From positions 64,001-124,000 of the forward strand of contig JAQGDQ010000251.1 of the NCBI GenBank assembly GCA_030141605.1: a DNA stretch of 60,000 nucleotides, read 5' to 3'. The stretch is from Tubiluchus corallicola (taxonomy: Eukaryota > Priapulida > Priapulimorpha > Priapulimorphida > Tubiluchidae). A program made the position numbers and the translations under genes. Within the stretch, counting starts at the first letter, position 1, and each line of letters opens with the position of its first letter. The notes below the pieces were generated by a model, which was not told the DNA's origin, ran no database searches, and saw only the letters and a program-made list of their open reading frames with translations. Positions 1 through 13,423 of this stretch are shown piece after piece.

Positions 1-404
1 GTTAATAAACAATGTTTGCAACATCGTTACACTCACGTTTACAGCATGCGCAACAAATTTATCGCAAGGCTTCTTTAATTTAGCCGTAAAATTTATTCAT
101 TCTGGTTGGTCACGGGCGAATCATCTCTTTGGGTGAGTTAATTGTCAGCTAATTGACTAACTGATTTCATATAATTATCAGCTAGTTTATTTCACAATCT
201 GATTTTGGTATATTCTATTTGGTGTTTCAAATCTTCTACCCAATAAATATCATTCAGTGGTACTTTTGCATCTTCTGCAAGTTAACTCTTTGTCTGATGG
301 AAATTTCACCTGCAGAAGTTTACGGGAATTATTAATAAAAATGTGTAATCTAACCAAAGGTAAGCTTATATTTGTGATATCACAGTTAGCGGAAACTATA
401 GTCA
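1..404. other. Intergenic, nothing recognised
   Basis: AT-rich sequence with no supported coding exon, RNA gene or repeat copy. Confidence 0.6.
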
Positions 405-518
405 TTGAGTGAGAGTGAGTGAGTGAGTGAGTGAGTGGGTGGGTGAGTGAGTGAGTGAGTGAGTGAGTGAGTCAGTCAGTCAGTCAGTCAGTCAGTGAGT
501 GAGTGAGTGAGTGAGTGT
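405..518 (+). repeat. (GAGT)n/(CAGT)n tetranucleotide array
   Basis: Tandem GAGT units are interrupted by a block of CAGT units and two GGGT variants. It is a mixed microsatellite on the purine-rich strand. Open frames over it and over the adjacent GA-rich tract are compositional artefacts. Confidence 0.95.
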
Positions 519-680
519 ATAAAACAGAAAGAAAGGGAGAGAAAAAAGAAGGGAAAGAGAAGAGACAGAAACAGAGAGAGAAAGAGAGAGGGAAAGAGAA
601 AGGAAGGGAAAGAAAAAGGAAGGGAAAGATGGAGGCGTAGAGAGACAAAAATAAGAAGGGAAACGGATGGAGAGAGTCAG
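519..680 (+). repeat. Purine-rich (GA/GGAAA) low-complexity tract
   Basis: About 160 bases that are almost all A and G on the + strand, directly continuing the tetranucleotide array. Low-complexity translations on both strands are not genes. Confidence 0.85.
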
Positions 681-690
681 AACTACTGTA

Positions 691-2419
691 GTCTTAATGT
701 CCATTAATATCTGCGAGATTCTACTTGAGTCTCTGACGTTTTCCAAGAAAAAGGTTGTTTTTCTGAAATCTCTTTTAGTCAATCTCTCAATGTTCCATTA
801 GTTCATGCAGCACAATTATTGTGCAAGTTTCTTTGTGCTTAAATAAGCACAAAAATACAAAAGAGCTGCAGGTATCCTAACGAGTGGTAACTAAGCAAGC
901 CAAGTGAAATCACGGTTGCTATGGAAAGTGCGGGAAGCATTTTATTCAGCAAGCGCTCAGAAAAATTAGTTCCGCACTACTTTTCTCTGTAAAGTTTATA
1001 AAAGAAATCCGAGGGGGGAGTCATTGTTGGCAAATTCAAATGCAACCTACTGCGCAATGATGCGATTATTAAATTTATTCGAAAGACACCAAAGACATTT
1101 AAATTCGAGTTTCAAATTGGAATACAGTTGGAATTAATTAGTTTAGTTATTATTAATTGTGCCGTACATCTAGCAGTAGGTTATTCAGCTGCCATTTTCC
1201 ATTCTTCTTTTTTATTTTTGTTTTCATTATTAGTTCTATACGCTTGTTTCAGACTTTTCCGTATTACATAGTATAATAAAATTCAACGTAAACATTGGTG
1301 GACCCCGCATTTCAGTATTTTTGTAAGAGACGAAGTCAAGCATTAGGTAATTACCATTAAATTTTTGAAGTTTTAAATTTCCATTTTTGTGTAGCGCGTG
1401 CTGTATAGGCTAAGCTATTTATTTATTTTATTTTTTAAATCGCTTATTCCTGTTTTAAATTTTATCATTTTTTCTGCAGCTAAGAAATCAGTGACTGTCA
1501 CTCACTTTATATTGTTCTTCACCAGTCCGGATAATTAAAATTTTACGTAATACAATGCTGTTTATATAAACCATCAGCACGCCTTTCTGGGGCCAATTAT
1601 TTACTGGATTAGCATGAGAAAAGACTGAGAGCCAAATCCCCTACAAAGTCATGAATATAATTAACCAGTTGCTGTAATAACATGGCATTTGCTAAGGTGG
1701 TTTAGTCCAATCTTCCATTGGACGTATTTTAAACATTTATCCTTCCTGATATATAATAAAGCTATTATCATATGAAAGAAAGCCCATTTCTCTGAAAAAA
1801 CCGTCGGTGTTTCATAATACATGAAGAAATGGAACATGTTTGTGAACGCTGGTGCTTATACAGGAGAGTGTAGACCCTTGGGGAATACCAGAACTGTAGC
1901 GCGATGGTGGTTATTTTGAAGACAGAGGGTTTTTGTGCACGAAATGCAAGCGTAGGCCACTTAACACGGCACTTCTCAATCTAAACGTGGCGTTATTATA
2001 GCAGCGTCGCGGTATTGATAGCAAATTCTGGTCACAAACAAAAGTTCGCAATTGGAGAAAGTGTTAAATCTACTTATTGGTTTTTCACCTTATAAACTAG
2101 GGCACGTACTCAATTCTTGGCTTCTCGAATGCTTGCCAATTTAATTTTGATGACATGGCCGCCTTTATTAAATTTATAATTTATTACAAAGGCACGTTTA
2201 GGGATACAACAATTAATTTGCTAAAACTTAAGGTAATAAGGAATTTTAAGTCAAACGCTTATCTACCTAATGTATCTGATCACTAGGTTTAGCATTACTA
2301 CTTATAGTTATAGCTGTCACTTTTGTAAACCAGCAACATAAACAACAGATTATTTACTACAAAGTGAAACAGACTTCGTACTTGGCTGATGGTACATCAA
2401 CGATGATGTATCTATCCAT
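691..2419. other. Intergenic, nothing recognised
   Basis: AT-rich sequence. No exon with family similarity and no clear mobile-element ends were seen. Confidence 0.55.
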
Positions 2420-2970
2420 TAAAGGCCAAGCCGTCTGGGAAATTAGTTTTTTCAATGTTTGCATGTTAGAAGAACGTTAGGAGAATTCAGTAATAAATGT
2501 GATAAGCACCTCGCGTAGTTAGTAAAATCATTTTCAAGTCACGACAATTTCACGCTTAGGCACTGCCATTTTGAACCCCCATTCCTCCACTAATGATGTC
2601 ATTTGTCGACGGTAGAAAAGCAGCGCATTGCTAATTTCAATCAAAAATATAAAAAGTTTTACAAAAAAAAAGACAGCTAAGTTTGTGATCTTTTTGCATG
2701 AACATTAGATTAGATTGCAGAAATTTGAATTGGTTCAAGCAGCGCGTGCATAGGGAAAGTCGCCATGAGCTTACGAAAAGTCACGAAGTCCACCAATTAA
2801 TTCATAGTTTTCAAGTGAGTGATAGTTACTACAGGTCCACAGCACTTGAAATTTCATGGTTTATAGACATTTTTTGCAAATTTCTTTGTAATATTTTTTC
2901 TAAGTTTAAGCAATAAAAGTAAAATAAACCCAACATGCTAAATGACTTGTCCTTTCCTTTAAAATTCACA
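2420..2970 (+). repeat. Dispersed repeat family F, copy 1
   Basis: About 550 bases align along their length, with gaps, to 4450-5010 in the same orientation. Shared blocks include CATTAAAGG at the start, AGTAAAATCATTTT, AAAAGTCACGAAGTC and GACTTGT near the end. No terminal repeats or coding capacity were found. The family is unknown to me. It may be an old non-autonomous element or a local segmental duplication. Confidence 0.8.
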
Positions 2971-4449
2971 TTCTAAAACTAGTTTTATTATAAAAACTTG
3001 CCAAGTTTTAAACTTGATTTTGATGCAGTGTTATGATCAACTCTTATCAATACTTCAAAATGTATAGATAGGACTCAATTGTTTCTGAAGTTCTGACTAT
3101 GAGCAATTTTTACAGAAAATGTCCTCATGTACGCTGATGAACAAAAATGTATAAGTACTTACATAACCGCCGGGTCTATTGCTAATGTTGAATGATTATG
3201 GAGGGAAGAATCTATCGCATTGTGACCCACTGAACCAACCGTGTTTTTGTCTGAATTTATTTATTTTGTTATTTATTTATTTACATCTACGTACCTACTG
3301 CAAACTATTCTAGAAGACTTTTTGTCTGGTTCCCCATTCATAATTTTGCAAAACTTTTACTGTGGACATTTTCCACTTTTCTTTAGGGCAGTTGGCGTAA
3401 TTCTGTTTACTTCTTACTTTATTGTTTAAAATCCAAAAAGTACTTTTAACAGTCTCTACGTGTACGCGCTTTTGTTTCCTTAAGAAAAGACAGCGTTACA
3501 AATTCATTTAATGTTACAATGAAATATGACGATTTTTTTTTCTTTCTTCGTGGCAAGAATTTTATTAAATTTCAGTTTTTCTCGTTAACTTTTTTTCTAA
3601 TTGAGAACTGCCACGGAACCCAAATATTTCTCAAACTCACACGGTGTCGCTTGTGGCAGGTGCAAATACAACATCGGTTTATTTCACACTTACTGATTTT
3701 TCTGTTACAGTTCCAAACATTGATGAAAATAATGGAAGCAATTACACGTGTGCGTAATTCGAAACCAAAGCCATATTGTTATTAAGCGGCCCATTAACAG
3801 ATATATGAACCCAGGTAAACACAACATTTCAATAAGTGTTTAAAGTTTTGCATACACACAGCTTGATGCATGAATAGCATACAACTGACCGAACTAATGG
3901 ACATCCCTAACTAGTCTTTAGAATTCTATACCCAAGGGCAGAGAACAGCCCCTTTAATTTGTAATGCCCACTCGCACCCTTTGTGCGATGCGTGTACTCT
4001 TAACTTCATACAATAGCACGTATTCTCTAGTAAGAGCTACGTAAACTTTACTAGAATATCGAGAAACACGTTCAGAAATCAATGCATTTAACCTGTTTGT
4101 GTTACGTCCTGCCAATACCCTTCGCATGGGTCTTACTTAAGCCCTTTCTTTTCATTTTTTATCATCGTATTATTTACTTTGCAGAATTTTTTTTAAAACT
4201 TATAGTAAGCAAAGACAAATTGCTGCTCTAAATATGTTTTCGGCGAATTGCATATACATTTTAGATTTCGCACTACCTGTTTTAAAGATTTAAGATTTAT
4301 TTATTACGCTTTTATTTATATATTACACAAGCATAAAAATGCACTTCGGTGTTACAATAAATTAAGTTTAAATCACACGTGCAAATAGTCCAATATGCAT
4401 ACACGTTTGCAAAATCACATACACAACATACAATCACGTATAAATCACA
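2971..4449. other. Intergenic spacer between the two family F copies
   Basis: No supported gene. Short open frames here lack recognisable similarity. Confidence 0.5.
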
Positions 4450-5010
4450 TTAAAGGAAATGCCAAATCTTCTGGGAAGTTAGGCTTATTTCAATGTTCGC
4501 GAGAATAATGTTAGAAGGATATAGTAATAAGCGCCTCGTTTAATCAGTAAAATCATTTTAAAATCGCCATCGCTTCATGCTTGGGCGTTCGCATTTTCAA
4601 TGCCCAGTCTTCTTCCAACGACGTCATTCGTTCTGAAGAAACGTAGCGCACTGTCAATCTTTTTCAAAAGCATAATAAGTTGTTACAAAAATTAGATAGC
4701 TAACTTTATGATATTTTTGTGTGAACCTTAGGTAAGCTATAAAAGTCTGAACTAGTTTAAGCAGCGGCAGCGCGCTATTGCGGAAACCCACGATGTTCTT
4801 ACTAAAAGTCACGAAGTCTCCCAGTTACCTCATAATTTTTAAGTGAATAGCGGCAACCACCGTGCCTGAAAATTTCTATTCAGAGGTAATATATTTTAAA
4901 TCTATGCTTTATAGACAGTTGCTTTACTAATTTTTTGTTATATTTTTAAAAGTTTAAATGACACCCATATGAGTGACTTGTTCTATCCTTTAACAATGAA
5001 GTTCGAGTTT
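4450..5010 (+). repeat. Dispersed repeat family F, copy 2
   Basis: Direct-orientation partner of 2420-2970. The same blocks occur in the same order (AGTAAAATCATTTT, CAGCG, AAAAGTCACGAAGTC, TTTATAGACA, GACTTGTTC). Confidence 0.8.
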
Positions 5011-5934
5011 GGCGCGTACATAGAAATAGAAATTATATATACATTCTTCCATAGAAGCATTACACGCTTAAACTTATGTATTTTACAACATTTAAAATTG
5101 GTAGTGACAATTATTTAATAATTTTCATTGACAAAGTAAAAGAACGTGCTGCACATTATGTGCAACTACTGCACTACCTGCTTTAAACAGGTTTTAATAT
5201 AGGTTTCTCTTTATTTACGAAGTTTTGTAGGTTTCGAATTCGATCACAAAATGTATGTGATATCGCTACAGGTAATTTTTTGGTGCCATTAATTTTACTT
5301 TTATGCATGTGTACGAGGCTTAGCGATGAAATAAAACGAGAAATGATTAAATTGTTTTAAAACGTGTAACGAGTCATAAAGCGTAAGTGTTTTAGATGAA
5401 AAGACCATTAAGCGTTCAATTTTTTTCGCCTTTATCGCGGGAAAAAACGTTAATTTTAAATTCTTAATATCGTCTTTAACAGGAGGGCTGCGATTCCATA
5501 TTAGTTTGGTTAGTAATAATTAATATGTAGCTAATCAATAGTCGAGGGCAAAAGGGAGCCAGTGGTCACAGTTGTTCCACGATGAGTGGTGCCAATCACA
5601 TGCTAAGGCATCGACTATTTTACTCTCATTTTGCTCGTTTTTAGTTATTGTAAGCTAAATCACACGTGTACACTAAGTTTTTACATTTATGTATATAAAA
5701 GGTCAGTATTTATATTCACAGATAACAAATTTATATTTACTTGCTGATAGCCACTTTGTAAATATGTAAAATATGTAAAGTTTAAGTTTAATGTTACGTG
5801 TCATTTTTGCACTTGTTGCTTAGATTTTATTATGGCACATTTGCCTCCAACAGTGTATGTTTTTTAACTTTCACTGACTCAACATCTTAATATTTTGTCA
5901 TGATTTCCAATACTATTATGCCAAATAAAGATAT
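5011..5934. other. Intergenic, nothing recognised
   Basis: AT-rich sequence. AATAAAGATATTAC at its end directly precedes the tetranucleotide array, as in a poly(A)-signal-plus-simple-repeat tail of a retroposon, but no body is recognisable. Confidence 0.45.
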
Positions 5935-5970
5935 TACTTACTTGTTTACTTACTTACTTACTTACTTACA

Positions 5971-6054
<84 letters not shown>

Positions 6055-6251
6055 CACTCACTCACTCACTCACTCACTCACTCACTCACTCACTCACTCA
6101 CTCACTCACTCACTCACTCACTCACTCACTCACTCACTCACTCACTCACTCACTCACTCACTCACTCACTCACTTACTCACTCACTCACTTACTTACTTA
6201 CTTACTTGCTTACTTGCTTTTTTGCTTGCTTGCTTGCTTACCTATTTACTT
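5935..6251 (+). repeat. (TTAC)n-(TCAC)n composite tetranucleotide array
   Basis: More than 75 tetranucleotide units, switching cleanly from TTAC to TCAC units and back to TTAC, then degrading into TTGC variants. A 124-codon open frame over it (Leu-Thr-Tyr-Leu, Leu-Thr-His-Ser) is an artefact of a tetranucleotide without stops. Confidence 0.97.
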
Positions 6252-7150
6252 ACGAGTCAGAAACTATTAAATAAAATAAGAAATAAAAACATATATAATG
6301 TACATATTATTAATATGACTGTAAAATAATATTGATTTACATAATAGTTATATGATTTTTGGTAAATATTGTAAAGGAAATTATGATGGTTTTAAGCTTA
6401 AGCATACTTGTAATTAAAGACTTTGATTGCAGAATGCATCCTCCGGGATGGTTAAACGGAATTCTCAAACTCAATCTTAGCGAAAACTCCCCCTTCGTTT
6501 ACAAATATCTGGCGAAGCAGCAGATAGAGATTGCAATTTTTATAGCATTTTTGAGACGATATTTAACAAGGCTATTTTTCATCACAAATGTAAATCAGTG
6601 GCTTTAGTAAGACCTGAAAAACAAATTTCTTGAGCAAATAGGTACCTATCGTACTAGACGAATAGAGAAAACGACGTTCATTCCCTTTCGTCCAACGAAG
6701 CCATCGTCACAATTAAATATTTTGTAAAAACACATTTATTGTCAATAGTACTTGCAGCTTAACTGACTTTGTCTTGTCACTTCTCGTAATTTTTCATGTA
6801 AACAATGTCTCTTGTAGGCCTATAATGGTATATTTCATTGATTGATGTGTTTTTTTCTATTTTTAGTGCATTCACACATTGTATTCAGTTATTTCTGCTA
6901 TGGTGTGACTTTTTAATAAAAACTCATTTTTTATCTATTTGTTTGTTTGTTTATCTATCTATCTATCTATTTATTCATTTATTTATTATTCATATTTTAA
7001 TAGGAGATTAATTCAATAGTATTCAATTTTATTCAATAGTCGATAGTTAATCAATAGTTAACTTCAAATTAAAACAGTTGTTTAAGATGTTTAAAAAGAG
7101 ATTAACAAATTTAACAAAATCGAAAAGACACAACATTATCTTCTTCGCTG
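6252..7150. other. Intergenic, with a short (TATC)n tract near 6951-6975
   Basis: AT-rich. It holds a small TATC/TTAT microsatellite. An 82-codon open frame at 6359-6607 has no recognisable similarity. Confidence 0.5.
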
Positions 7151-7254
7151 AATGTAGAACAATAATGTAGAACAATAATGTAGAACAATAATGTAGAACA
7201 ATCATGTAGAACAATCATGTAGAATAATCATGTAGAATAATCATGTTTAATAAT
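7151..7254 (+). repeat. 13-bp minisatellite, about 8 units
   Basis: Unit AATGTAGAACAAT repeated head to tail. The later units change to CAATC and TAATC variants, so the array is graded from one end to the other. Confidence 0.92.
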
Positions 7255-10200
7255 GAATAAAGCTTCACATGTGAAGCACAGTTTAACACAAAACAAGAAA
7301 AATCGTAACAGCTTGAATAAAACTGTTAACTGGAGTTTTTTCTTACCTACCCGGGTTTGTTTAAATTTACATCATTGCTCTTGCATTGCTTTTAGAAAGC
7401 ACGCTTAACTAAATTCCATTCCATGATTGGTTTCAAGCGAAAAGAAAAAATAGTCTATGCATGTTAAGACGAAGAAGGCAAAAATTACCGAGCGTAGAGT
7501 GAAATATATAAGTTTGTAAATTCATTGACGAACAACACAATACAATACAAATTAGTACATTACAATACGGTGTACATAAAGAATCACACATCACACAAAA
7601 ACAGCCAAACACTTGGGTATAATTGTCGCTTTGAAACAGTAAAAAAAGCAATAGAGGTAAAACAGTTTACAGTATTAACACGTTTACAAAAAAATATAAT
7701 TACCATAATGTGGTATTGCTATTAATAGAATATGACTTTCTGTGATTAAGATTTTATTTTCCTCCTTTCAAAATAGCTCGTAATATAACTTGAAACTAAA
7801 TTTGCAAGTTTACAGTCAATTCCATTCTTCAGAAAGTTTGGAAAAGTTTCATTGATATAACAGAAGAAGCTATATCTTAAATCATCATAATAGTTACATT
7901 CAAGAATTAAATACTTTTTGGCGTCAATTTCACGATCATTACAAAAAAGTCATAACAAATGACAAAAAATTTATGCAAGATTTGATGAAAATTGGCTGTA
8001 AATTGAGGCATTGAGACTTGCTGAGAATCAGTCGTGGTGCAGTCTCTAGCCTTTAGTTTAAGTCAAAAGCAGAAATAATGACTAAGACCCAAGTTATTGC
8101 CCAGTAGAACTGCCATGGCACGGACTTATATTTTTAATACTGTGAGCTTCTAATTTGTTTCGCGGTAGGTTTTTAACGCAAAATACTCTAGCTAAACGAC
8201 TTGATTGTGAACTATTTTTGCATTGTTAGCCATCAAAGCTAACCTATAGCCCTCGCAGCTTAACAAACCTTTCGTAAAACAGCAGGCTTTTGCACAAAAT
8301 TGAATTTACGTTAACTTAATACAAACAGTTCTTAACAAGTTTGTCTTGAATTCTTACGTCTCGTGTCTTTATTATGACTAGAGCTATCGGCTTGGTTTGC
8401 TATTAACAGAGAAATACAGTCAGACCAGTCTTGGCTTTTACCATTTCACAATAATGACCATTAAAGAGAATGGTTTTCGTAATTACCATAGGCCATTACT
8501 ATCGATCATCAAAATGTTGAGGAAACTACTTATTACTGCTGCTGCTTGAAAACACTTTTCGTTATGATGACTGCGTGTACTAGCACTTTCCTCTTTAAGC
8601 ACCTCCTACATTTGCAGAAAGCCGGCCCTTTTTTAGTCAATGCCCAAGTTTGGTCCTCCCACTAGGAGAAACTCCACCTTTGCCAAACTTCGTGTGATGC
8701 TCCAATTTTGATGACTTGTAATGGTCAATTTGTGTGATGTTTCGTTGCAAATCGTTATGACACTAGCACCTGTTTGACTGTTGTTATTCAGGCATTCTAG
8801 CTAGTGATTTGAGTCTGTTTTAGATCAATTTAATGATTTAGCAAATTTAATAGCAAGTGTTCTTTCTATAACTTCGCTTCATTTGACTACAATGTCAGTA
8901 GTCGTTTAATTATTACTTTACGTGGTCTAAGTACTTATGTGGCGAACATTTACTGGTGAAATCAAAATATCTAATTGGCTTCTTGTAAACCTGTTGCTAA
9001 ACCTAACGTTAGGCCTAATGCAGATTTTAGTGCAAGCATTTTGAAGTTAATTTACCATTTGCAGTCTTCTAATAATCCTTAGCGTAATAGTTATTGTAAC
9101 CATTATTAGTTTAAATGTTATATAAAGCATAACAGTACTGTTAAGATCTGGTGAAAAATTTGTGCAAATGTATATGTGCAAACCAATGAGAAATAAATAT
9201 ATAGTCGAGGTAGTAGTAATAACAAAAAAATTTTTATTTGCCTTCAGTAAACAACTAAAACGTTGATCATCATAATACTAATATTAAAGATAGACAACGT
9301 GTTAGTTTATAGTAAAAAACATGCACATACATTATCAATTTTGAACAAACAATTCTGTGAGGAGTTGTAAAGAAATCGACTTGTGAACTAATAGTATGTA
9401 CCTTTAAGGAGTTAACAGTATGAAGGATAAAGCGCCAAGCAGTCAGTACAACAGACAATGAAAACAACTTTCGATTGCGCAGTTAGGAGAAATGTACAGA
9501 TATCTAAGCCCCCTACAAAATCCTTCAAGGTTATTGTATGCCCAGGCCTATAACTAAACTTACAATTGACTTACTGAGAGTGTGTTAGTCTGTTACTAAC
9601 CCGTTGCAAGCAATGGTTATGTTTCAGACGATTGTCACTTGTTTGAACCTACAAATTGTTGCATAATATAGTAAACCAATTGCAATGAGTTATTAGATAT
9701 CTTGCAAATCAGTAGCAACAACTAATATAAAATATATTGAACACTGTAATTAAAGCAAAATGTCCAAGGTCAAAATGTGAGACAAACGATCGGTTCTAAT
9801 TGTTTACCAATTGAATCAATAAATGAAAGAATTTAAATCTTACATTTGCCACTGAAAAAGGCTTTGCGTTGTTTCCTGTGGCTTTCGATAAACATGATTT
9901 TTTAGCCTGAAACCAACAGTTTTTGGCGGAAAGTGTACGGTAAACAATCCTCTAGACTAGACGTTCATCAGCAATTATTAACGTGTGATTGGTCTCATCG
10001 CTTCTAGGTTTAGTTGCATAATCAGCTCAGAGGTGGCAGCACCACCTTATTGCAAATCTAAGCCTCTATGGGTGCGCTCCGGCGACGCTAAACAGTAATT
10101 CAATTGAATTCACAAACTTTGCTACCAAAAAAACCGTGGAAATCAAGGCTAGATTGTCTAGTAATTGAAACATTGCATTTGTGATCATTGACTTGTCCTA

Positions 10201-12584
10201 AAAATAGTTTCTTGGCATCTTAGACAAGATATAAAAATTTAAGCCTGCGTGAAATCAGATACTAACTAAAGTACAATAACTTACAGTTACTAAAACAACT
10301 TGTATTTACGTTCATCCGAACTAAAGCAAAATGATAAATTACGCTATGACCACGAGTCAATATTACCAAACAGTAGTACATTAAATTAAAAAAATAACAA
10401 TAGCAGGAAAAATTTAGAAGCTGCTTGCTCACTCTCCATGTTAGCTTAACTCTTCTGGTAGTGGTAGGCATTTAGTAGCTCTTAGAAAATTGTTTAAGTG
10501 GTCCTTTGTCCAATGTCCAAGCATGCCGACTACTGGAAGGATACGCTGGTAATAGGCATCGTGGCATCATATTTTTACAACTTAATATAATAAAGTTTGC
10601 CGAAAGAGGGCAGCACAGACATGTGCAAACAACAAATAATATAAATAATTATCTGCTGGAGTAAGTTCTATCAAGCAGCCTACAGACTGGGCGTATAGAT
10701 ACATGTAATCATACAATGACAACAGCAGTATTGGTAGTAGTAGTAGTAAAAATAGTTCATTATAGTGACTCATTTTCGTTTACATCAGTAAGAATTTATT
10801 GCGATAAAAATATTTGAAAACCCAGCCATTTTGGTTTATGAGTCACTATCACAACAAATATACGTAAGCCTATCATTAGTGAACATATTATAATAATAAA
10901 TTCTGATGTATACAACGTTCAATTAAAAGACAAATGTCATAGATTCTGTTCGATTATGTAGAATTTAAGAAAACGACCATTACTTATAACTATGACTCTT
11001 TTTGTCCTTTCTCATAACTTTTTTATATCATTTTGCTACTTCTCTTGTTACTTTATTTTCCATCATTATAAAAATTAATATTGTTGTTAAAATACTGCTC
11101 ATTTTTATAATATTATAAAGAGAACACTCTGTTAAAAATGTTCTCCAACGACTACAACGTTCACTTTAAGCATTTATGGAGGCTGTAGATCGCTTTAAAA
11201 GATATATCAAGGGTAAAAAATCGTTACATTTAAAATACAAGAAAAAGTTTCAGTGCAGACAATTCGTAAACATTTCTGGCACTTTTTCAACAAGGTAAGA
11301 GTCAGGAAGATTGACATAATCAGAACAGGGCTTGGGCCAATTGAAGACGTTAAAGACAACGAACTGCAGGATATTGGAGCAAACTTCTTAAAGGAAAACC
11401 GGACGATTGTTTACACTCAATCTCATTTTAATTTACTGTCTAAAATATACATTTTCTTGCCTATAAAAGTTAGCAATTGTTTCTTATATTTGAAAAATTG
11501 GCTCAGAAAGTTGCAACGGCAACCGAACACAGCTATTGCTTACGTAGAAACTAACCACGGTAGACAACTTCCCTGCGCGGAAAGCACATTTGTGTAAATA
11601 AGTGTTACTGCTTAAACGGGTGATGTCAGCAAAATGGGGTATACGTCATATGACGACAGAAACTAACACTGCAGTTCGTGATCAAGGTTATCACGGTACC
11701 GCCTTCTATTTGCCGGCCACGCGAACGTGACAAAAAGGCCCCGTGGCCAATCTTAGTAGATTCACTGAGCGTAGTTTTGAAAGTTTACCAAAATTTGAAT
11801 ATCCAAGATAATTATTATTTAATCTAAGCTTTGGTTTAAAAAAAGACTATTGTAGTTTTTAATATTTTAAAGTATTCTTTATTCTGAACTAATGTTTACA
11901 CAATCGACTGGTTTTCCTTTAACGAGAGCAAAAGTCAGGACAGGTGACTGGATCATATCTGGGATGCGACGTTATAACATGTCACGATGGGAAGACGTTG
12001 ACTGTTTACCCTGTGTTTGCAAGCATTGATGTCGGAGATATGGAGAAACCTGATGTAACTACTATAAAACAAGATGCTGATCTGGAGTATATAAATCTGT
12101 GCATTCCTCATGTCATTCAAATGAATGTTCCATGGCACGAAGGTTTCTGATTTAACACCAAACCCCTTCGCCGTCCTGAGCAGCAGAAAGTAGGTTCTCA
12201 GGACAATTCCCCCCCCACACTTTTTGGTAATGTGGTTAACGTTGCCAACGAGCTGCAAGAATATATATATCAGTCTATATCAGTACGGAATCCGAGGCAA
12301 AAGGAGTTAATTTCTGCAAGCCCAGTGACGGTCACCCATAGGCCACTTAAGGGTACGTGAGAAAGCAGTAATGGCTGGTAATGCCCTTCGAATTTCAATC
12401 ATTAAATTTTGTTATTGTAAATACAGACAAACTGAGTTGTTATAATCATCTTTTCTCATTAAATTTGCAAGTAATTCTACCGTTTAAGTCAGTTTGCTGA
12501 AATCCGTCAGTTTTAATGCTCAAAGTTAAAAATTATTAAACACCAACCTCTTCAGGCAGAAATTGCATGATGTTTTTTAGTAGC
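7255..12584. other. Intergenic, no supported gene
   Basis: AT-rich. The longest open frame (11253-11597, 114 codons) and one at 11944-12150 (68 codons) have no similarity I recognise. A good acceptor-donor pair (TTTCAG at 11253, AAG|GTAAGA at 11294) could mark a 41-bp exon but is unsupported. Confidence 0.4.
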
Positions 12585-12660
12585 TGATCGAGTGATCTAG
12601 TCTGCAGGCTGCAGACACATTCAGTTGTTCGATCCTGGGTTCAAGACCAGTGGCTATCAA
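12585..12660 (+). mobile_element. tRNA-derived SINE-like head
   Basis: An A-box-like segment (TGATCGAGTGATCTAG, 12585-12600) is followed about 40 bases later by a B-box-like GGTTCAAGACC (12638-12648), the spacing of a tRNA-type Pol III promoter. No clear 3' boundary or cloverleaf remains, so this is a relic. Confidence 0.4.
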
Positions 12661-13423
12661 CGTCAGCACACATAAATTTTTGAACCAAACGTGGCCACAA
12701 TAAGTAAAAATCTAGGACTAATCATGGCTGTGAACTACAGACATTTCAATTACTAAAATAATGTTATGACCACTATAGAACAATGCTGCTTCTTGCCATT
12801 ACGTCAGGCCTTAAGTCTGAGCTTAGAACCATCTAACCCATTTCAAGATTTACTCACATCACATAAGGCTAATTATTGCCAAGTAATGCTTTAATTAATG
12901 TCACGTGAACAGAGATTTTGTATTCGCGCCATGCTTGAACAAAAAATGTTTGGTTTTCTATTTATGACAAGTAGGCAACGGACTTTTAATGGTAAAATTT
13001 CGAAAACCATGGCCCATGGTTGGAATTCAGGCTCTGTTTATTTTATTAATTCATAATCTTACTTGTAATAAATATTATAATAAATAAAATTAATTATCAG
13101 CTTAAACCAGTAATTACTAATTATTGATACATATATTATAAGATTGTAATAGTTCTAGTGTGAACAAGTGGAGTTGCTTCATTAGCCTGATGATTCGTGA
13201 TGAGCAATTGAAATTAAACTATGGCCTGACTTCATCACAAGGGCTGTGTGGTCGAGTGGTTGACTAATCAGCTTTTATAATCATCATACTCTACCCATTT
13301 TCCCGCAATAATGTTTTTGACTTTTGTAGCACTTAAAAGGTATAATTATCTGAATGCGTGCTTCGCTACAGATTTCGCAAAACAAATTATAATCAAGGTG
13401 CTAACTAAAGAAATACAATGTTA

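Noticed and set aside
5900-6274. 124-codon open frame of Leu-Thr-Tyr/His repeats
   Set aside because: It is a translation of a tetranucleotide microsatellite with no stop codons in this frame.
11253-12258. Open frames of 114, 101 and 68 codons
   Set aside because: No recognisable domain, no conserved pattern, and overlapping frames on the opposite strand; left as unknown.
13247-13266. A-box-like TGTGGTCGAGTGGTTGACTA as a tRNA or SINE
   Set aside because: No B box or cloverleaf follows at the right distance.
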